Part shown: one piece after another, positions 52,334 through 62,560 of the stretch
How positions within the stretch are numbered: position 1 is the stretch's first letter
Layout of the letters: every line of letters begins with the position of its first letter
NCBI RefSeq assembly: GCF_001684965.1
Contig: NZ_MAYG01000012.1
Coordinates: forward strand, 620,001-684,000
Direction of reading: 5' to 3'
DNA from: Chryseobacterium arthrosphaerae
GTDB lineage: Bacteria; Bacteroidota; Bacteroidia; Flavobacteriales; Weeksellaceae
DNA length: 64,000 bases
Made by a program: the position numbers and the translations under genes
The notes under the pieces: model-generated
The model's database searches: none
The model's input: the letters and a program-made list of their open reading frames with translations, nothing else
What the model was told of the DNA's origin: nothing

Positions 52334-52747
52334 ATGCCTACTATTCAACAATTAGTAAGAAAAGGAAGAGCCACGCTTGCCAAGAAGAGCAAATCGGCTG
52401 CCCTTGATTCTTGTCCACAAAGACGTGGAGTATGTACGAGAGTATATACTACTACACCTAAGAAACCTAACTCTGCACTTAGAAAAGTAGCAAGGGTAAG
52501 ACTTTCTAACGGTAAAGAAGTTAACGCCTATATCCCGGGCGAAGGACATAATCTTCAAGAGCACTCGATAGTATTGGTTAGAGGCGGAAGGGTGAAAGAC
52601 CTACCGGGAGTACGTTACCACATCGTAAGAGGTGCATTAGACACCGCTGGTGTAAATGGAAGAACTCAGAGAAGATCTAAGTACGGAGCTAAGAGACCTA
52701 AACCAGGACAAGCTGCTGCAGCTCCTGCAAAAGGAAAGAAAAAATAA
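52334..52747 (+). CDS. rpsL: 30S ribosomal protein S12
   Basis: The 137-residue S12 protein sits at the decoding centre. It has the family core [12 protein letters not shown], then [20 protein letters not shown] and [29 protein letters not shown]43-equivalent (TPKKPNS) and K88-equivalent regions, which are the usual streptomycin-resistance sites, are unaltered wild-type sequence. It has a basic Ala-rich C-terminal tail. It opens the str operon. Confidence 0.98.
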   Translation: MPTIQQLVRKGRATLAKKSKSAALDSCPQRRGVCTRVYTTTPKKPNSALRKVARVRLSNGKEVNAYIPGEGHNLQEHSIVLVRGGRVKDLPGVRYHIVRGALDTAGVNGRTQRRSKYGAKRPKPGQAAAAPAKGKKK

Positions 52748-52770
52748 TCATTAAATAAGGTACAGAAGCA

Positions 52771-53247
52771 ATGAGAAAGACAAAAGCGAAAAAAAGACCG
52801 TTGTTACCAGATCCGAAGTTTAATGATCAATTGGTAACGAGATTCGTAAACAACTTAATGCTAGACGGTAAGAAGTCTATCGCATTCAAAATTTTCTATG
52901 ATGCATTAGATATCGTAGAAACTAAAAAAGGAGAAACTGAAAAGACAGCCCTTGAAATCTGGAAAGATGCACTAACAAACGTTATGCCTCACGTAGAAGT
53001 ACGTTCTAGAAGAGTAGGTGGAGCTAACTTCCAGATCCCTATGCCAATCAGAGCTGACAGAAAAATTTCTATGGCAATGAAATGGTTAATTAGCTACTCT
53101 AAAAAGAGAAATGATAAGTCTATGGCTTTGAAATTAGCTAATGAAGTTGTAGCTGCTTCAAGAGAAGAAGGTGCAGCTTTCAAAAAGAAAACTGATACTC
53201 ACAAAATGGCGGAAGCTAACAAAGCGTTTTCACACTTTAAATTCTAA
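52771..53247 (+). CDS. rpsG: 30S ribosomal protein S7
   Basis: The 158-residue S7 protein nucleates assembly of the 30S head by binding 16S rRNA. It starts [20 protein letters not shown] and contains [17 protein letters not shown] and [22 protein letters not shown]. It lies 23 bp after rpsL and 6 bp before fusA. Confidence 0.98.
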   Translation: MRKTKAKKRPLLPDPKFNDQLVTRFVNNLMLDGKKSIAFKIFYDALDIVETKKGETEKTALEIWKDALTNVMPHVEVRSRRVGGANFQIPMPIRADRKISMAMKWLISYSKKRNDKSMALKLANEVVAASREEGAAFKKKTDTHKMAEANKAFSHFKF

Positions 53248-53253
53248 TCTGAA

Positions 53254-55371
53254 ATGGGTAGAGATCTTAAATTTACAAGAAATATTGGTATTGCTGCTCA
53301 CATTGATGCGGGTAAGACTACCACTACAGAAAGGATTTTATTCTATACAGGGGTAAACCACAAAATTGGAGAGGTTCACGATGGTGCTTCTACAATGGAC
53401 TGGATGGAGCAGGAAGCAGAAAGAGGTATTACTATTACTTCCGCTGCAACTACTTGTTCTTGGAACTTCCCAACGGATCAAGGAAAACCTGTTGCAGATA
53501 CTAAACCTTACCACTTCAACATCATCGATACACCGGGACACGTTGACTTCACTGTAGAGGTAAACAGATCTTTAAGAGTATTGGATGGATTGGTATTCTT
53601 ATTCTCAGCAGTAGATGGAGTAGAGCCTCAGTCTGAAACAAACTGGAGACTTGCTGACAACTACAAAGTTGCTAGAATGGGATTCGTAAACAAAATGGAC
53701 AGACAGGGTGCTGACTTCCTTAACGTGGTAAACCAGGTTAAAGAAATGTTAGGATCTAACGCAGTTCCAATCGTTTTACCAATCGGTGCTGAAGAAGATT
53801 TCAAAGGTGTTGTAGACTTAATTAAAAACAGAGCGATCATCTGGGATGAAGCTGGACAGGGTGCTACTTTCGAGGTAGTTCCAATTCCTGAAGACATGAA
53901 AGATGAAGTTCTTGAATATAGAGAAAAATTAGTAGAAGCTGTTTCTGAATATGACGAAACTTTGATGGAGAAATTCTTTGAAGATCCGGATTCAATTACA
54001 GAAGAAGAAATCAATGCTGCATTGAGAGCTGCTACTATCGATTTATCTATTATCCCAATGACTTGTGGTTCTTCATTCAAGAATAAAGGAGTACAGTTTA
54101 TGTTGGATGCAGTATGTAAATACCTTCCTTCTCCATTGGATAAAGATGATATCAAAGGTACTGATCCAAGAACAGACGCTGAAATTACAAGAAAGCCATC
54201 TGTAGATGAGCCTTTCGCAGCTCTGGCATTTAAGATTGCTACTGACCCGTTCGTGGGAAGATTGGCATTCTTCAGAGCTTACTCTGGAAGACTGGATGCA
54301 GGTTCTTACATCTTGAACACCCGTTCAGGAGATAAAGAAAGAATCTCCAGAATCTATCAGATGCACGCTAACAAGCAAAACCCGGTAGAATATATTGAAG
54401 CTGGTGATATTGGTGCAGCGGTAGGATTCAAGTCTATCAAAACCGGTGATACGATGTGTGATGAGAAAAACCCGATCATTCTTGAATCTATGGTTTTCCC
54501 TGATCCGGTAATTGGTATCGCTGTTGAGCCTAAAACTAAAGCTGACCAGGATAAAATGGGTAACGCTCTAGCTAAATTGGCTGAAGAAGATCCAACGTTT
54601 ACTGTTAGAACTGACGAGGCTTCTGGACAAACGATCATCTCTGGTATGGGTGAGCTTCACTTAGATATCATTGTTGACCGTATGAAGAGAGAATTCAAGG
54701 TTGAAGTAAACCAAGGACAACCTCAGGTAGAGTACAAAGAAAACTTAACAAAAGTTGCCCAGCACAGAGAAGTTTACAAAAAACAATCTGGTGGTAAAGG
54801 TAAATTTGCTGACATTGTATTTGAACTAGGACCTGCAGACGAAGGTAAAGTTGGTTTAGAATTCATCAATGAGATCAAAGGTGGTAACGTTCCTAGAGAA
54901 TTCGTTCCTGCTATTGAAAAAGGATTTAAAGCTGCAATGAAGAACGGTCCATTGGCTGGTTTCGAAGTTGAAGGTATTAAAGTGGTTCTTAAAGATGGAT
55001 CTTTCCACGCGGTGGATTCTGATGCCCTTTCTTTCGAAATGGCTGCTAAGTTAGGATTTAAAGAAGCGGGACGTGCTGCTAAGCCGGTAATTATGGAGCC
55101 TATTATGAAACTGGAAGTTGTAACTCCGGAAGAATATATGGGTAACATCATTGGTGACCTTAACAAGAGAAGAGGTACTATCAGTGGTCAGGAAGAGAAA
55201 AACGGAGCTGTTGTAATCAAAGGTTCTGTTCCACTTTCTGAAATGTTTGGATATGTAACTACTCTAAGAACACTTTCATCAGGAAGAGCTACTTCTTCTA
55301 TGGAATTAGAGAAGTACCAGGCTACTCCACAAAACGTTGCTGAAGAAATCATAGCTAAAGCAAAAGGTTAA
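53254..55371 (+). CDS. fusA: translation elongation factor G
   Basis: The 705-residue GTPase catalyses ribosomal translocation. The G motifs are [13 protein letters not shown], then DTPGHVDFT (G3) and [10 protein letters not shown] (G4). The remaining EF-G domains II-V follow in normal order, with [17 protein letters not shown] in domain III. Length is normal. It belongs to the str operon between rpsG and rpsJ. Confidence 0.98.
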   Translation: MGRDLKFTRNIGIAAHIDAGKTTTTERILFYTGVNHKIGEVHDGASTMDWMEQEAERGITITSAATTCSWNFPTDQGKPVADTKPYHFNIIDTPGHVDFTVEVNRSLRVLDGLVFLFSAVDGVEPQSETNWRLADNYKVARMGFVNKMDRQGADFLNVVNQVKEMLGSNAVPIVLPIGAEEDFKGVVDLIKNRAIIWDEAGQGATFEVVPIPEDMKDEVLEYREKLVEAVSEYDETLMEKFFEDPDSITEEEINAALRAATIDLSIIPMTCGSSFKNKGVQFMLDAVCKYLPSPLDKDDIKGTDPRTDAEITRKPSVDEPFAALAFKIATDPFVGRLAFFRAYSGRLDAGSYILNTRSGDKERISRIYQMHANKQNPVEYIEAGDIGAAVGFKSIKTGDTMCDEKNPIILESMVFPDPVIGIAVEPKTKADQDKMGNALAKLAEEDPTFTVRTDEASGQTIISGMGELHLDIIVDRMKREFKVEVNQGQPQVEYKENLTKVAQHREVYKKQSGGKGKFADIVFELGPADEGKVGLEFINEIKGGNVPREFVPAIEKGFKAAMKNGPLAGFEVEGIKVVLKDGSFHAVDSDALSFEMAAKLGFKEAGRAAKPVIMEPIMKLEVVTPEEYMGNIIGDLNKRRGTISGQEEKNGAVVIKGSVPLSEMFGYVTTLRTLSSGRATSSMELEKYQATPQNVAEEIIAKAKG

Positions 55372-55387
55372 TTTTTAAATTAAAGAA

Positions 55388-55693
55388 ATGTCACAAAGAA
55401 TCAGAATAAAACTAAAATCTTACGATTACAACTTGGTAGACAAGTCTGCTGAGAAAATCGTAAAAACGGTAAAGGCTACTGGTGCTGTTGTAAACGGTCC
55501 TATTCCATTACCAACGAATAAGAGAATCTTCACAGTGTTGAGATCTCCGCACGTAAACAAGAAAGCAAGAGAGCAGTTCCAGTTATCAGCTCACAAGAGA
55601 CTGATGGATATCTACTCTTCTTCTTCTAAGACTGTTGATGCTCTAATGAAATTAGAACTTCCTTCAGGTGTAGACGTTGAAATTAAAGTGTGA
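55388..55693 (+). CDS. rpsJ: 30S ribosomal protein S10
   Basis: The 101-residue S10 protein starts [20 protein letters not shown] and has [28 protein letters not shown] (quoted in parts: [26 protein letters not shown]). It is 16 bp after fusA and directly followed by a terminator, so here rpsJ ends the str operon and is not joined to the rplC-led ribosomal genes. Confidence 0.97.
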   Translation: MSQRIRIKLKSYDYNLVDKSAEKIVKTVKATGAVVNGPIPLPTNKRIFTVLRSPHVNKKAREQFQLSAHKRLMDIYSSSSKTVDALMKLELPSGVDVEIKV

Positions 55694-55720
55694 TAACTGC
55701 ATACTTTGCAATGATTATAC

Positions 55721-55750
55721 AATCCGTTCCTTTTCAGGGACGGATTTTTT
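55721..55750 (+). terminator. str operon terminator
   Basis: AATCCGTTCC (55721-55730) pairs with GGGACGGATT (55737-55746), with one G-U pair, and is followed by TTTTT. Confidence 0.85.
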
Positions 55751-55827
55751 GTTTTTATTTTCAAAATGATGGATGCCTGTTTAGATGGATCCAAATATTA
55801 TTGATATTTTTAGCTCAAACTTATACC

Positions 55828-56661
55828 ATGAAAAAACTCATACTCTTATTATTTCCTTTACTGTTGAGTGCACAAACCCATCGCTTTGTATATCTTCTTC
55901 AATACAAAAAAGACTCATTAGCTCAGGATTTTACCAAAGCCAATATGATCCTGGACGTCAATCCTGATGATGTCAGGTTTTATCCTTACTCTTATGCTCA
56001 GACTGATTCTTTGAATATTGTCCGTGGTCAGAGGAGATCAAGATGGGATGATGACCTTCCCGCTATTATAAGGAAGAGAAATTCTTTTGAAAATACCTCA
56101 TTGATTTTGATAAATGATTTTTTTTCTTTGAAATCAACGGATAAGATGAACTGGAAACTGCACAGTGATACAAAAGTTGACGGACAGTATAATCTGCAGA
56201 AAGCCACAACCGATTTTGGAGGCAGGCAATGGATCGCCTGGTTTTGTAAAGACATCAGTTTAAGCGAAGGACCTTATAAATTCCGCGGTCTTCCCGGGCT
56301 TATCTTTGAAATTGAAGATACACACCAGAATTATATTTTTAAACTGGCTAAAAGCATGAAGTTTCCCAAGACCTATGCAACGCCATTCCTGGATAGTTTT
56401 GGTGGAAAGAAGCCTCTTGCTGTGAATGAAAAGACTATTGCCAAAAAACAGCTGGAGCTCTACAATGACCCTCTGCATGATGTTGCAGAAGCATTTAAAT
56501 CAAATACCAATCCTGACAACACCTATTATGTTTTGGGTGTACAGATAAAAAGCCTGGACCAGTTAAAAGGAATGTCTGATGAAAGAAGAAAAATGATGCT
56601 CAGAGAAAACAATCCTATCGAAATTGATAAAGCCGTAAAGTATCCTTTGAATCTAAGATAG
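55828..56661 (+). CDS. GLPGLI-family protein
   Basis: With ATG 55828 the protein has 277 residues and a signal peptide (KKLILLLFPLLLSAQ). The upstream 46 in-frame codons overlap the rpsJ end and terminator, so this start is preferred. It contains the family motif FRGLPGLIFEIED, usual near the middle of this Bacteroidota-specific family, and an aspartate-rich N-terminal part. The family is thought to be periplasmic or surface-exposed; no enzymatic activity is known. Confidence 0.9.
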   Translation: MKKLILLLFPLLLSAQTHRFVYLLQYKKDSLAQDFTKANMILDVNPDDVRFYPYSYAQTDSLNIVRGQRRSRWDDDLPAIIRKRNSFENTSLILINDFFSLKSTDKMNWKLHSDTKVDGQYNLQKATTDFGGRQWIAWFCKDISLSEGPYKFRGLPGLIFEIEDTHQNYIFKLAKSMKFPKTYATPFLDSFGGKKPLAVNEKTIAKKQLELYNDPLHDVAEAFKSNTNPDNTYYVLGVQIKSLDQLKGMSDERRKMMLRENNPIEIDKAVKYPLNLR

Positions 56662-56684
56662 AATTCAAACAACGTACAGATAGT

Positions 56685-56715
56685 ATCCCTCTTTTTTCCG
56701 AAGAGGGATTTTTTG
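56685..56715 (+). terminator. terminator of the GLPGLI gene
   Basis: ATCCCTCTT (56685-56693) and AAGAGGGAT (56701-56709) form the stem, followed by TTTTTT. Confidence 0.85.
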
Positions 56716-56780
56716 TGATTAAATGTGGGAAAAGTGAGATATATCAGACCTTATAATTTATTTAGAATTAATAAAAATAA

Positions 56781-56788
56781 TATTTTTG
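56781..56788 (+). promoter_or_regulatory. -7 promoter box of the siderophore receptor gene
   Basis: TATTTTTG matches TAnnTTTG, 14 bp before the chosen ATG at 56803. Confidence 0.6.
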
Positions 56789-56802
56789 TAAAAAATTATC
56801 AG

Positions 56803-59058
56803 ATGAATAAAGTAGTATCCTTTTCTCTGCTATTATTGGGTGGGGTTCTTGCCAATGCGCAGAAAGTGAATGATTCAGTAAAACACAAGAAAATTGAAGA
56901 AGTAGAACTATTTGGTGAGAAAAAGAAACAACCGCAAGGGCTTGATGCCATTACAAGATTGCCTTTGAAAACCAGAGATCAGATTCAAAGTATTTCAATA
57001 ATCTCCCATAAAGCGATCGAAGAGTTAGGAGCACTTACAGTCACTGATGTTGCCAAAAATGTTCCGGGGGTAACCTTATTTTCAAGTTATGGTGGCGGAA
57101 ACGAAAGTATGTCCATCAGAGGATATCGTGGAGTTCCCGTATTGAAAAATGGTGTTCAACTGGATTCAGATTTCCGTACTGCGGGGATGATTACAGATAT
57201 GCAGGGTGTAGAAAGTATTCAGGTGATCAAAGGATCTGCTGCAATCGGTCAGGGAATCGGAAATGGTTTGGGATCTGCAGGAGGAGTTATTAATGTTGTA
57301 ACGAAAAGACCACAGTTTATTGATCAGACTAATGTAGGATTCCGTTATGGAAGCTGGGATTTTTACAGACCCACCGTAGACTTCCAGAGAGTATTAGATT
57401 CTCAGGGGAAAGTAGCTGTGAGATTCAACGGAGCATACCAAAATAACAATTCATTCAGAAGCCATGTACAGGGAGAAAGAATTTATGTAAATCCGTCTGT
57501 AGCTTTCCGCCCGGATAATAAGACATTAATCAATGTGGAAATGGATTATCTTCATGATAAAAGAACACCGGACAGAGGAACCATCAATCTTGCTCCGGGA
57601 ACTGTTGAAGCATTATATCACATGCCAAAAGGAAAATTTCTAGGATATACATCTGATTATTCAAAAACAGAAACTTTCAACTTTGCTACGACAATCGTTC
57701 GTAACCTTACCGATAAATTAAAAGTAAGAGCAGCTTTCGTTAATTCAGTAAGCAATACTGATTCTGAAGCTTCATCTGTATCATTACCAGCAGGGGAAAC
57801 CAACTATAATATCAGACAGCGTACCATAGGAAAATCGCAGGGTGAAGATATCAATAAAGTACTACAGTTAGACTTCATAGGAGAGCAGATAAAGACAGGA
57901 TTTATTAATCATACTTTCCAGGTTGGATTTGACTGGAGAGAAACAGAAACTTCCTCTACAACTTACGAAGCTTATAAAAATTCAATTGCCCCTGGAAATT
58001 TAATTACTGCTCGTGCTACAAAAATTGGAAATACAACCTACGCTGCTAATCCATTGGATATTTTTGACGTAGTAAACGGAAGTATTCCTAATCAGCTTCC
58101 TGTGAATGTTATTTATAAAAACCTTGGAAGATCAAATGCGGTTTTAACTCCAAGTATCGGGGCAATGGCTCAGGATGTAATGACAATCGGGAAATATGTG
58201 AAGGCACATTTAGGAGTTCGTTACAGCAGATTAAATGGTTCTGCCAACGAATCTGTAGATACATGGAATCCTAATTTCGGATTAATTGTTTCTCCACTTC
58301 CAAATGTGAATGTGTTTGGATCATATACAACAACAACCTCTTTAAGATCTTCTAACAACTTCCTTTTAGACGGAGGTAGAGTAGGTCCGTCAATGACAAA
58401 ACAATGGGAGGCAGGTATTAAATCAGACTGGTTCAATGAGCGCCTGAGATTTAATGTAACAGTATTTGATATTAAAACAGATCACCTTTCTTTCACGATT
58501 CTTGATGAAAACTATAACCCTGTTGTGATCAACAAACAAACAATGTATGGTCTTGCAGGAAATCTTAGAAGAAAAGGAGTGGAAGTAGAATTGATCGGAA
58601 GAATCCTTCCTAATCTTCAGGTGATGTCAGGATGGGCTTATCTGGATGCTCAGTATCAGGACAGCCCAGCTTATATGAATGGCTCAGCACCTATGAATGC
58701 TCCTAAGCATACTGCAAACGGATGGCTGAATTATAAATTCAATCAAGGTACTTTATCAGGACTTGATGTAGGTGCAGGAATTTATTATGTGGGAAAAAGA
58801 CCAGTTGATGAATGGACTCAAAAAACATTTACAGCAGGTCACCTGAACAGTGTGAAGCCAGGAGATAAACCTTTCGACATGCCGGAATATACTACAGTAG
58901 ATGCTCAGGTAGGCTATGCTCTGAAAAACGGAATGGGAATAAGAGTATTCTTTAATAATATTTTTGATAGTGTAGGATACAGCTCTTATTTCAGAGGTGG
59001 GTACATCGATCAGATTCAGCCAAGAAACTTTGCCGTACAGGTGAACTATAAATTCTAA
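56803..59058 (+). CDS. TonB-dependent siderophore receptor
   Basis: The 751-residue receptor imports a ferric siderophore or similar ligand. ATG 56803 was chosen because it follows a -7 promoter box by 14 bp and gives a clean signal peptide (VVSFSLLLLGGVLANAQ); the frame is open to 56725 but that part overlaps the promoter. The plug domain (about 60-170) has IEELGALTVTDVAKNVPG, SIRGYRGVPVLKNGVQLD and VIKGSAAIGQGIGNGLGSAGG. The barrel ends NFAVQVNYKF. Iron context downstream supports the substrate; the exact siderophore is unknown. Confidence 0.9.
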   Translation: MNKVVSFSLLLLGGVLANAQKVNDSVKHKKIEEVELFGEKKKQPQGLDAITRLPLKTRDQIQSISIISHKAIEELGALTVTDVAKNVPGVTLFSSYGGGNESMSIRGYRGVPVLKNGVQLDSDFRTAGMITDMQGVESIQVIKGSAAIGQGIGNGLGSAGGVINVVTKRPQFIDQTNVGFRYGSWDFYRPTVDFQRVLDSQGKVAVRFNGAYQNNNSFRSHVQGERIYVNPSVAFRPDNKTLINVEMDYLHDKRTPDRGTINLAPGTVEALYHMPKGKFLGYTSDYSKTETFNFATTIVRNLTDKLKVRAAFVNSVSNTDSEASSVSLPAGETNYNIRQRTIGKSQGEDINKVLQLDFIGEQIKTGFINHTFQVGFDWRETETSSTTYEAYKNSIAPGNLITARATKIGNTTYAANPLDIFDVVNGSIPNQLPVNVIYKNLGRSNAVLTPSIGAMAQDVMTIGKYVKAHLGVRYSRLNGSANESVDTWNPNFGLIVSPLPNVNVFGSYTTTTSLRSSNNFLLDGGRVGPSMTKQWEAGIKSDWFNERLRFNVTVFDIKTDHLSFTILDENYNPVVINKQTMYGLAGNLRRKGVEVELIGRILPNLQVMSGWAYLDAQYQDSPAYMNGSAPMNAPKHTANGWLNYKFNQGTLSGLDVGAGIYYVGKRPVDEWTQKTFTAGHLNSVKPGDKPFDMPEYTTVDAQVGYALKNGMGIRVFFNNIFDSVGYSSYFRGGYIDQIQPRNFAVQVNYKF

Positions 59059-59075
59059 TCAACAAATCATCAATA

Positions 59076-59693
59076 ATGAAAAGAGTAAAAACAGTATTTT
59101 TTGCATTAGCTCTGGGAGCAGTTGCCATGTCATGTTCAGGAGAAAAGAAAAAAGGAATCGATTATAATCAGTTCAAAACTGAAGTACAGCTTACCCCGGA
59201 TCAGGTGAAGAGCTTCGATGAAATCACGAAAAAGTATCAGGACCTGCAGGAACAGAATTACCAGGCAGCAAAAGCCCAGGGTGGGAATATGGACCGTGTT
59301 GCATTGGGAATTAAAGGAGAAGAGCTGAGAACACAGCAGGCTATTGAAATGGCAAAAGTGCTGGATGGCCCTCAAATGGAAAGATTCAACAAGTTTGTGG
59401 ATGAAAATTCCAGAAAGAGACCCAGATATGATAATGCCCTTTTAGAAAAAATAAAAGCAGAAGCACAGCTTTCAGAAGAAGAATTCAAAGTGGTGAACGC
59501 TGCTAATGACGCTTTCGAAAAAGCTTTCAATGATGCCCATGATGTATACCACGGGAACAATGATCTTGCTAAAGAATACTGGGAAAAATTTGATGCCCAG
59601 AGAAAAGCGGCTATTCAGAAAGCATTGACCCCTGAGCACTATACAAAATTCGAAGAAATTGTGAAGGATGTACAGTTCAAAGGAAGAAAATAA
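59076..59693 (+). CDS. helical lipoprotein of the iron-uptake operon
   Basis: The 205-residue lipoprotein (AVAMSC, C20) is almost all helical, Lys/Glu/Gln/Ala-rich, with repeated short units such as VQLTPDQVKSFDEITKKYQD and AQLSEEEFKVVNAANDAFEK, which resemble Spy/CpxP-type LTPEQ..F segments. Such proteins can be periplasmic chaperones or metal sensors, but the match is weak. It lies 18 bp after the receptor gene and is probably co-transcribed. Confidence 0.75.
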   Translation: MKRVKTVFFALALGAVAMSCSGEKKKGIDYNQFKTEVQLTPDQVKSFDEITKKYQDLQEQNYQAAKAQGGNMDRVALGIKGEELRTQQAIEMAKVLDGPQMERFNKFVDENSRKRPRYDNALLEKIKAEAQLSEEEFKVVNAANDAFEKAFNDAHDVYHGNNDLAKEYWEKFDAQRKAAIQKALTPEHYTKFEEIVKDVQFKGRK

Positions 59694-59773
59694 CTTTAAA
59701 CATTCATATTAATTTTAATTTAAAGAACATTAAGATCGTCAAAGGTCTTAATGTTTTTGTCATTAAGACCCGG

Positions 59774-60970
59774 ATGAAAACATTATTTAAAAGTCTTTAC
59801 AGGAAGAGAAGAAAAAACGAACCGGTTACCAAATACCTGATGTGGCTTTTGCATCTGTGGCTGGGCCTTTTGTCAAGCATTATTGTTTTTATCATGTGTC
59901 TCACCGGTTGTCTGTATGCTTTTAAAAACCAGATCACCGATTTAAGTAACAGGGATAAAATTTACATTACTCCTGTATCAGATAAAGTAAAAAGTCCGGA
60001 TCTGATCCAGGCCGAACTGTTGAAGCAGAATAAAGAGCTTACTTCCTTACTGATTCCTGATGACAAAGGGAAAAGCTATGTCATCGGATACCGTGAAAAT
60101 CAGCTGGACAAAAGTGCCTATTATAACCAGTATACGGGAGAAATCCTGGGACAGCCGGAAGTCAGTTCAGGCAGATTCTTTGAAGCGGTTCTTGATCTGC
60201 ACAGAAACCTTATGATGGGAAATGCCGGCCGTCAGATTGTGGGAGCTTCAGTGCTGATTTTCTGTGTTCTCCTGATCTCCGGGCTCATTCTATGGCTGCC
60301 TAAGAAACTGAAGTTTTTAAAGCAGGGGCTGACGGTCATGTGGAAAGCAAAATTCCAGCGTGTCAATCATGATCTTCATAACACACTTGGCTTTTATACT
60401 TTCCTGATGCTGTTCTTTATTGCAGTGACAGGACTGTACGTGACTTATCCATGGGTAAAAAATGCACTGATTGTAAGTCTGGGAGGATCTTCCATAAGCA
60501 ATATTTCAAAAGAGACAGACAGTGCAGATGATGCTTTCGGCGGACTTCTTGAAGATATGCTTGAGAAACAGGATGAGAAGAAAAATCTGAAAGATGCGGC
60601 TTCCGCTTCTATTGACCGGATTTTGAAAAGCTCCGACCGGCACCTGCCTTATACTGCTGTCACAAGTATAGAGCTTCCCAATAAAGATAATCCGAGGTAC
60701 GTGGTAATAAAGACCAATACGCATAATCTGTTGGGCATGATGTTGCCTGATGAAGTTACTTTTGATAAAACAGGAGCCTTCAAGACCAAAGAATTGTTTT
60801 CTGCGAAACCTTTGAATAAACAGTTCACCTCTCTGGCAAAACCTCTGCATACCGGAGAAATTATGGGGCTGCCAAGTATTATTCTATACTTTCTGGTCTC
60901 CCTTATCGGATGCTCTTTGCCGGTTACAGGATTTCTGATCTGGTGGCACAGGTTCAGAAAAACGAAGTAA
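59774..60970 (+). CDS. PepSY-associated membrane protein (iron-regulated type)
   Basis: The 398-residue protein has four main membrane helices (about 25-52, 148-176, 206-232, 365-392) and two periplasmic PepSY-like segments, with LMWLLHLWLGLLSSIIVFIM and RVNHDLHNTLGFYTFLMLFF. The conserved His residues in the helices (HLWLG, HDLHNTLG, KPLHTGEIMG) may bind haem, as in PepSY ferric-reductase-type proteins that follow siderophore receptors. It sits 81 bp after the lipoprotein gene. Reductase function is inferred from family and context. Confidence 0.85.
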   Translation: MKTLFKSLYRKRRKNEPVTKYLMWLLHLWLGLLSSIIVFIMCLTGCLYAFKNQITDLSNRDKIYITPVSDKVKSPDLIQAELLKQNKELTSLLIPDDKGKSYVIGYRENQLDKSAYYNQYTGEILGQPEVSSGRFFEAVLDLHRNLMMGNAGRQIVGASVLIFCVLLISGLILWLPKKLKFLKQGLTVMWKAKFQRVNHDLHNTLGFYTFLMLFFIAVTGLYVTYPWVKNALIVSLGGSSISNISKETDSADDAFGGLLEDMLEKQDEKKNLKDAASASIDRILKSSDRHLPYTAVTSIELPNKDNPRYVVIKTNTHNLLGMMLPDEVTFDKTGAFKTKELFSAKPLNKQFTSLAKPLHTGEIMGLPSIILYFLVSLIGCSLPVTGFLIWWHRFRKTK

Positions 60971-61066
60971 AAAGATTGGTTTTCCGTTTTTCATACCTCA
61001 TTTTTACTATTCTTTACTCCCGGTTCAGGTTAATTTTATACATTTATTCTCCAAACCACTTATAAT

Positions 61067-61552
61067 ATGGAGCATAAGAATCATAATTTTTTTGAAAAAT
61101 TTTCAAACTGGGCCGTAAAATTTACCGGTAGTCCTTCGGCTTTTTTAGGAGCAATGGCTATTGTTATTGTCTGGGCAATAACAGGGCCTTTTTTTGATTA
61201 TTCAGAAGTCTGGCAGCTGGTGATCAATACAGGTACCACTATCATTACCTTTCTGATGGTTTTTCTTATTCAGAAAGCACAGAATAAAGATTCAAAAGCG
61301 ATACAGATAAAGCTTAACGAGATTATTGCAGCCCATGAGAAAGCAAGCAACAGGATCGTAGATATAGAAGACCTTACAGAAGAAGAGCTGGATCAGCTTC
61401 ATCATTATTATGAAAGGCTGTCAGAACTTGCCAAAAAAGATTCAGACATTCATACCTCGCACTCCATAGATGCTGCGCAGAGAAACCAGGATTATAAATA
61501 TGAATTTTTTAAGAGAAAGCATGAGGAATGGTTGCAGAAAAAACAGCAATAA
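61067..61552 (+). CDS. low-affinity iron permease-like membrane protein
   Basis: The 161-residue protein matches the small bacterial iron-permease-like family (Iron_permease, FET4-related). Two membrane helices (about 24-44 and 52-72) contain GSPSAFLGAMAIVIVWAITG, TGTTIITFLMVFLIQKAQNKD, the family hallmark. The C-terminal half is a charged coiled coil (KASNRIVDIEDLTEEELDQL). Direct iron transport by such short proteins has not been well proved; placement after an iron-uptake set fits an iron role. Confidence 0.88.
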   Translation: MEHKNHNFFEKFSNWAVKFTGSPSAFLGAMAIVIVWAITGPFFDYSEVWQLVINTGTTIITFLMVFLIQKAQNKDSKAIQIKLNEIIAAHEKASNRIVDIEDLTEEELDQLHHYYERLSELAKKDSDIHTSHSIDAAQRNQDYKYEFFKRKHEEWLQKKQQ

Positions 61553-62050
61553 AGGAGATTTTACACATGGAAATATAAGCAACCCGAACGAACGCAGATT
61601 GTATGTTCTGCAATTTATTGCAACTTTCGCATTAAAAAACAATTTAAAGAGAAATAGGACCAGGTTCAAAAACTGAGGATCTTTACAAAATGTACACTAT
61701 TTTTTGTTGAATAAATAAGCTATTAAAAAAACGCAAAGAAAGATCATTTGAATGTTTGATCTTTATGGGAGCAAAGAATGAACGGCTTCGCCGTTGAAGG
61801 AAGAGCATGGCTATATGCACTTCATAAAAATCAATTTCACTGATTACATTCTTTGCACCCTCAGGAATATAAGATAAGGTGATAAAACTTTGCGTTAATT
61901 CAATTCCATCATTACAAACAATAGTTTTCCCAACTTTTGTATCTGCTCCAGAAAATATTGCTAGACGAAGAAAAGTTTTTCTGTAATCCTACAAGGGAGT
62001 TTTTCCCTGTCAGTACGGCTAGGGGATAATTTCGGGCAAATGTGAAAAAT
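61553..62050. other. 498-bp spacer dominated by a dispersed repeat
   Basis: No functional gene is seen. Most of it is copy C of the repeat family (61661-61951), whose minus strand holds a longer open stretch than the other copies but no start codon in the shared part. Confidence 0.5.
61661..61951 (-). repeat. dispersed repeat family, copy C (longest)
   Basis: Its reverse complement aligns with copies A and B from CTGGAGCAGATACAAAAGTT through GGAATTGAATTAACGCAAAG and TTCCTGAGGGTGCAAAGAAT to AATAGTGTAC and the CAGTTTTTGAACCTG end. It includes three nested inverted repeats: GCAAAGAATG/CATTCTTTGC (61771-61780 and 61847-61856), AACGGC/GCCGTT (61781-61795) and AAAGATCA/TGATCTTT (61739-61764). On the minus strand one frame stays open for about 240 bp and encodes no protein I recognise. 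Confidence 0.7.
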
Positions 62051-62545
62051 TTAAAACTGAGTTCCTGTAATTTGTTTAATAGCTTTAGAAAAATCGTTAT
62101 TATATTGAACGGAAAAATATTTATCTAAAGATTGTTTATCAGTTACGTAGAATTCCTGGAACTTTAAGTTTTGTTCACTATTGCCATAGCTTCCAACGGT
62201 ACCATCTCTATATATCCCTGTCTCTTTGGTGTTTGTATGATTATCAAAGAGTATATTAATTGGGGTTCTCTTACCTGATGCGTCAACAAAATAATATTCA
62301 TGTTTTATAAAGCCGTATTGAGGTTTGGCTTTTACTAAAAGTATCCCATTTTCAGGGACTTTATATACTATTTTATTTCCTTCATAAATCATTTCCTGCC
62401 CTTTTAACTGATTAAAAATTATATTAACTTTTCCTCTATAGCCATGAGGGATCAGGTATATTTCAGGCTCAGGTTTTTGCTTTGTACATGAGCTTATTAT
62501 TAACATATATACAATTAATAATACTAAGGTTTTTATATTTTTCAT
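62051..62545 (-). CDS. DUF6843-like lipoprotein
   Basis: The 164-residue lipoprotein (LIISSC, C20) has a beta-rich body starting IYLIPHGYRGKVNIIFNQ, a pattern I associate with DUF6843, a family of unknown function. It lies 15 bp downstream of the 327-residue protein on the same strand, so they are likely one operon. A lipoprotein paired with a signal-less soluble protein could be an immunity protein, but no toxin motif was found to support that. Confidence 0.7.
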   Translation of the reverse strand: MKNIKTLVLLIVYMLIISSCTKQKPEPEIYLIPHGYRGKVNIIFNQLKGQEMIYEGNKIVYKVPENGILLVKAKPQYGFIKHEYYFVDASGKRTPINILFDNHTNTKETGIYRDGTVGSYGNSEQNLKFQEFYVTDKQSLDKYFSVQYNNDFSKAIKQITGTQF

Positions 62546-62560
62546 AAAATTAAATTGTTA

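Noticed and set aside
53661..54155. 164-codon minus-strand open frame inside fusA
   Set aside because: Antisense to a conserved gene and Ser-rich because of its codon usage.
61661..61951. Minus-strand open frame in repeat copy C as a real gene
   Set aside because: The other copies carry stops and indels in that frame, and no start codon or RBS is evident; kept as a repeat.
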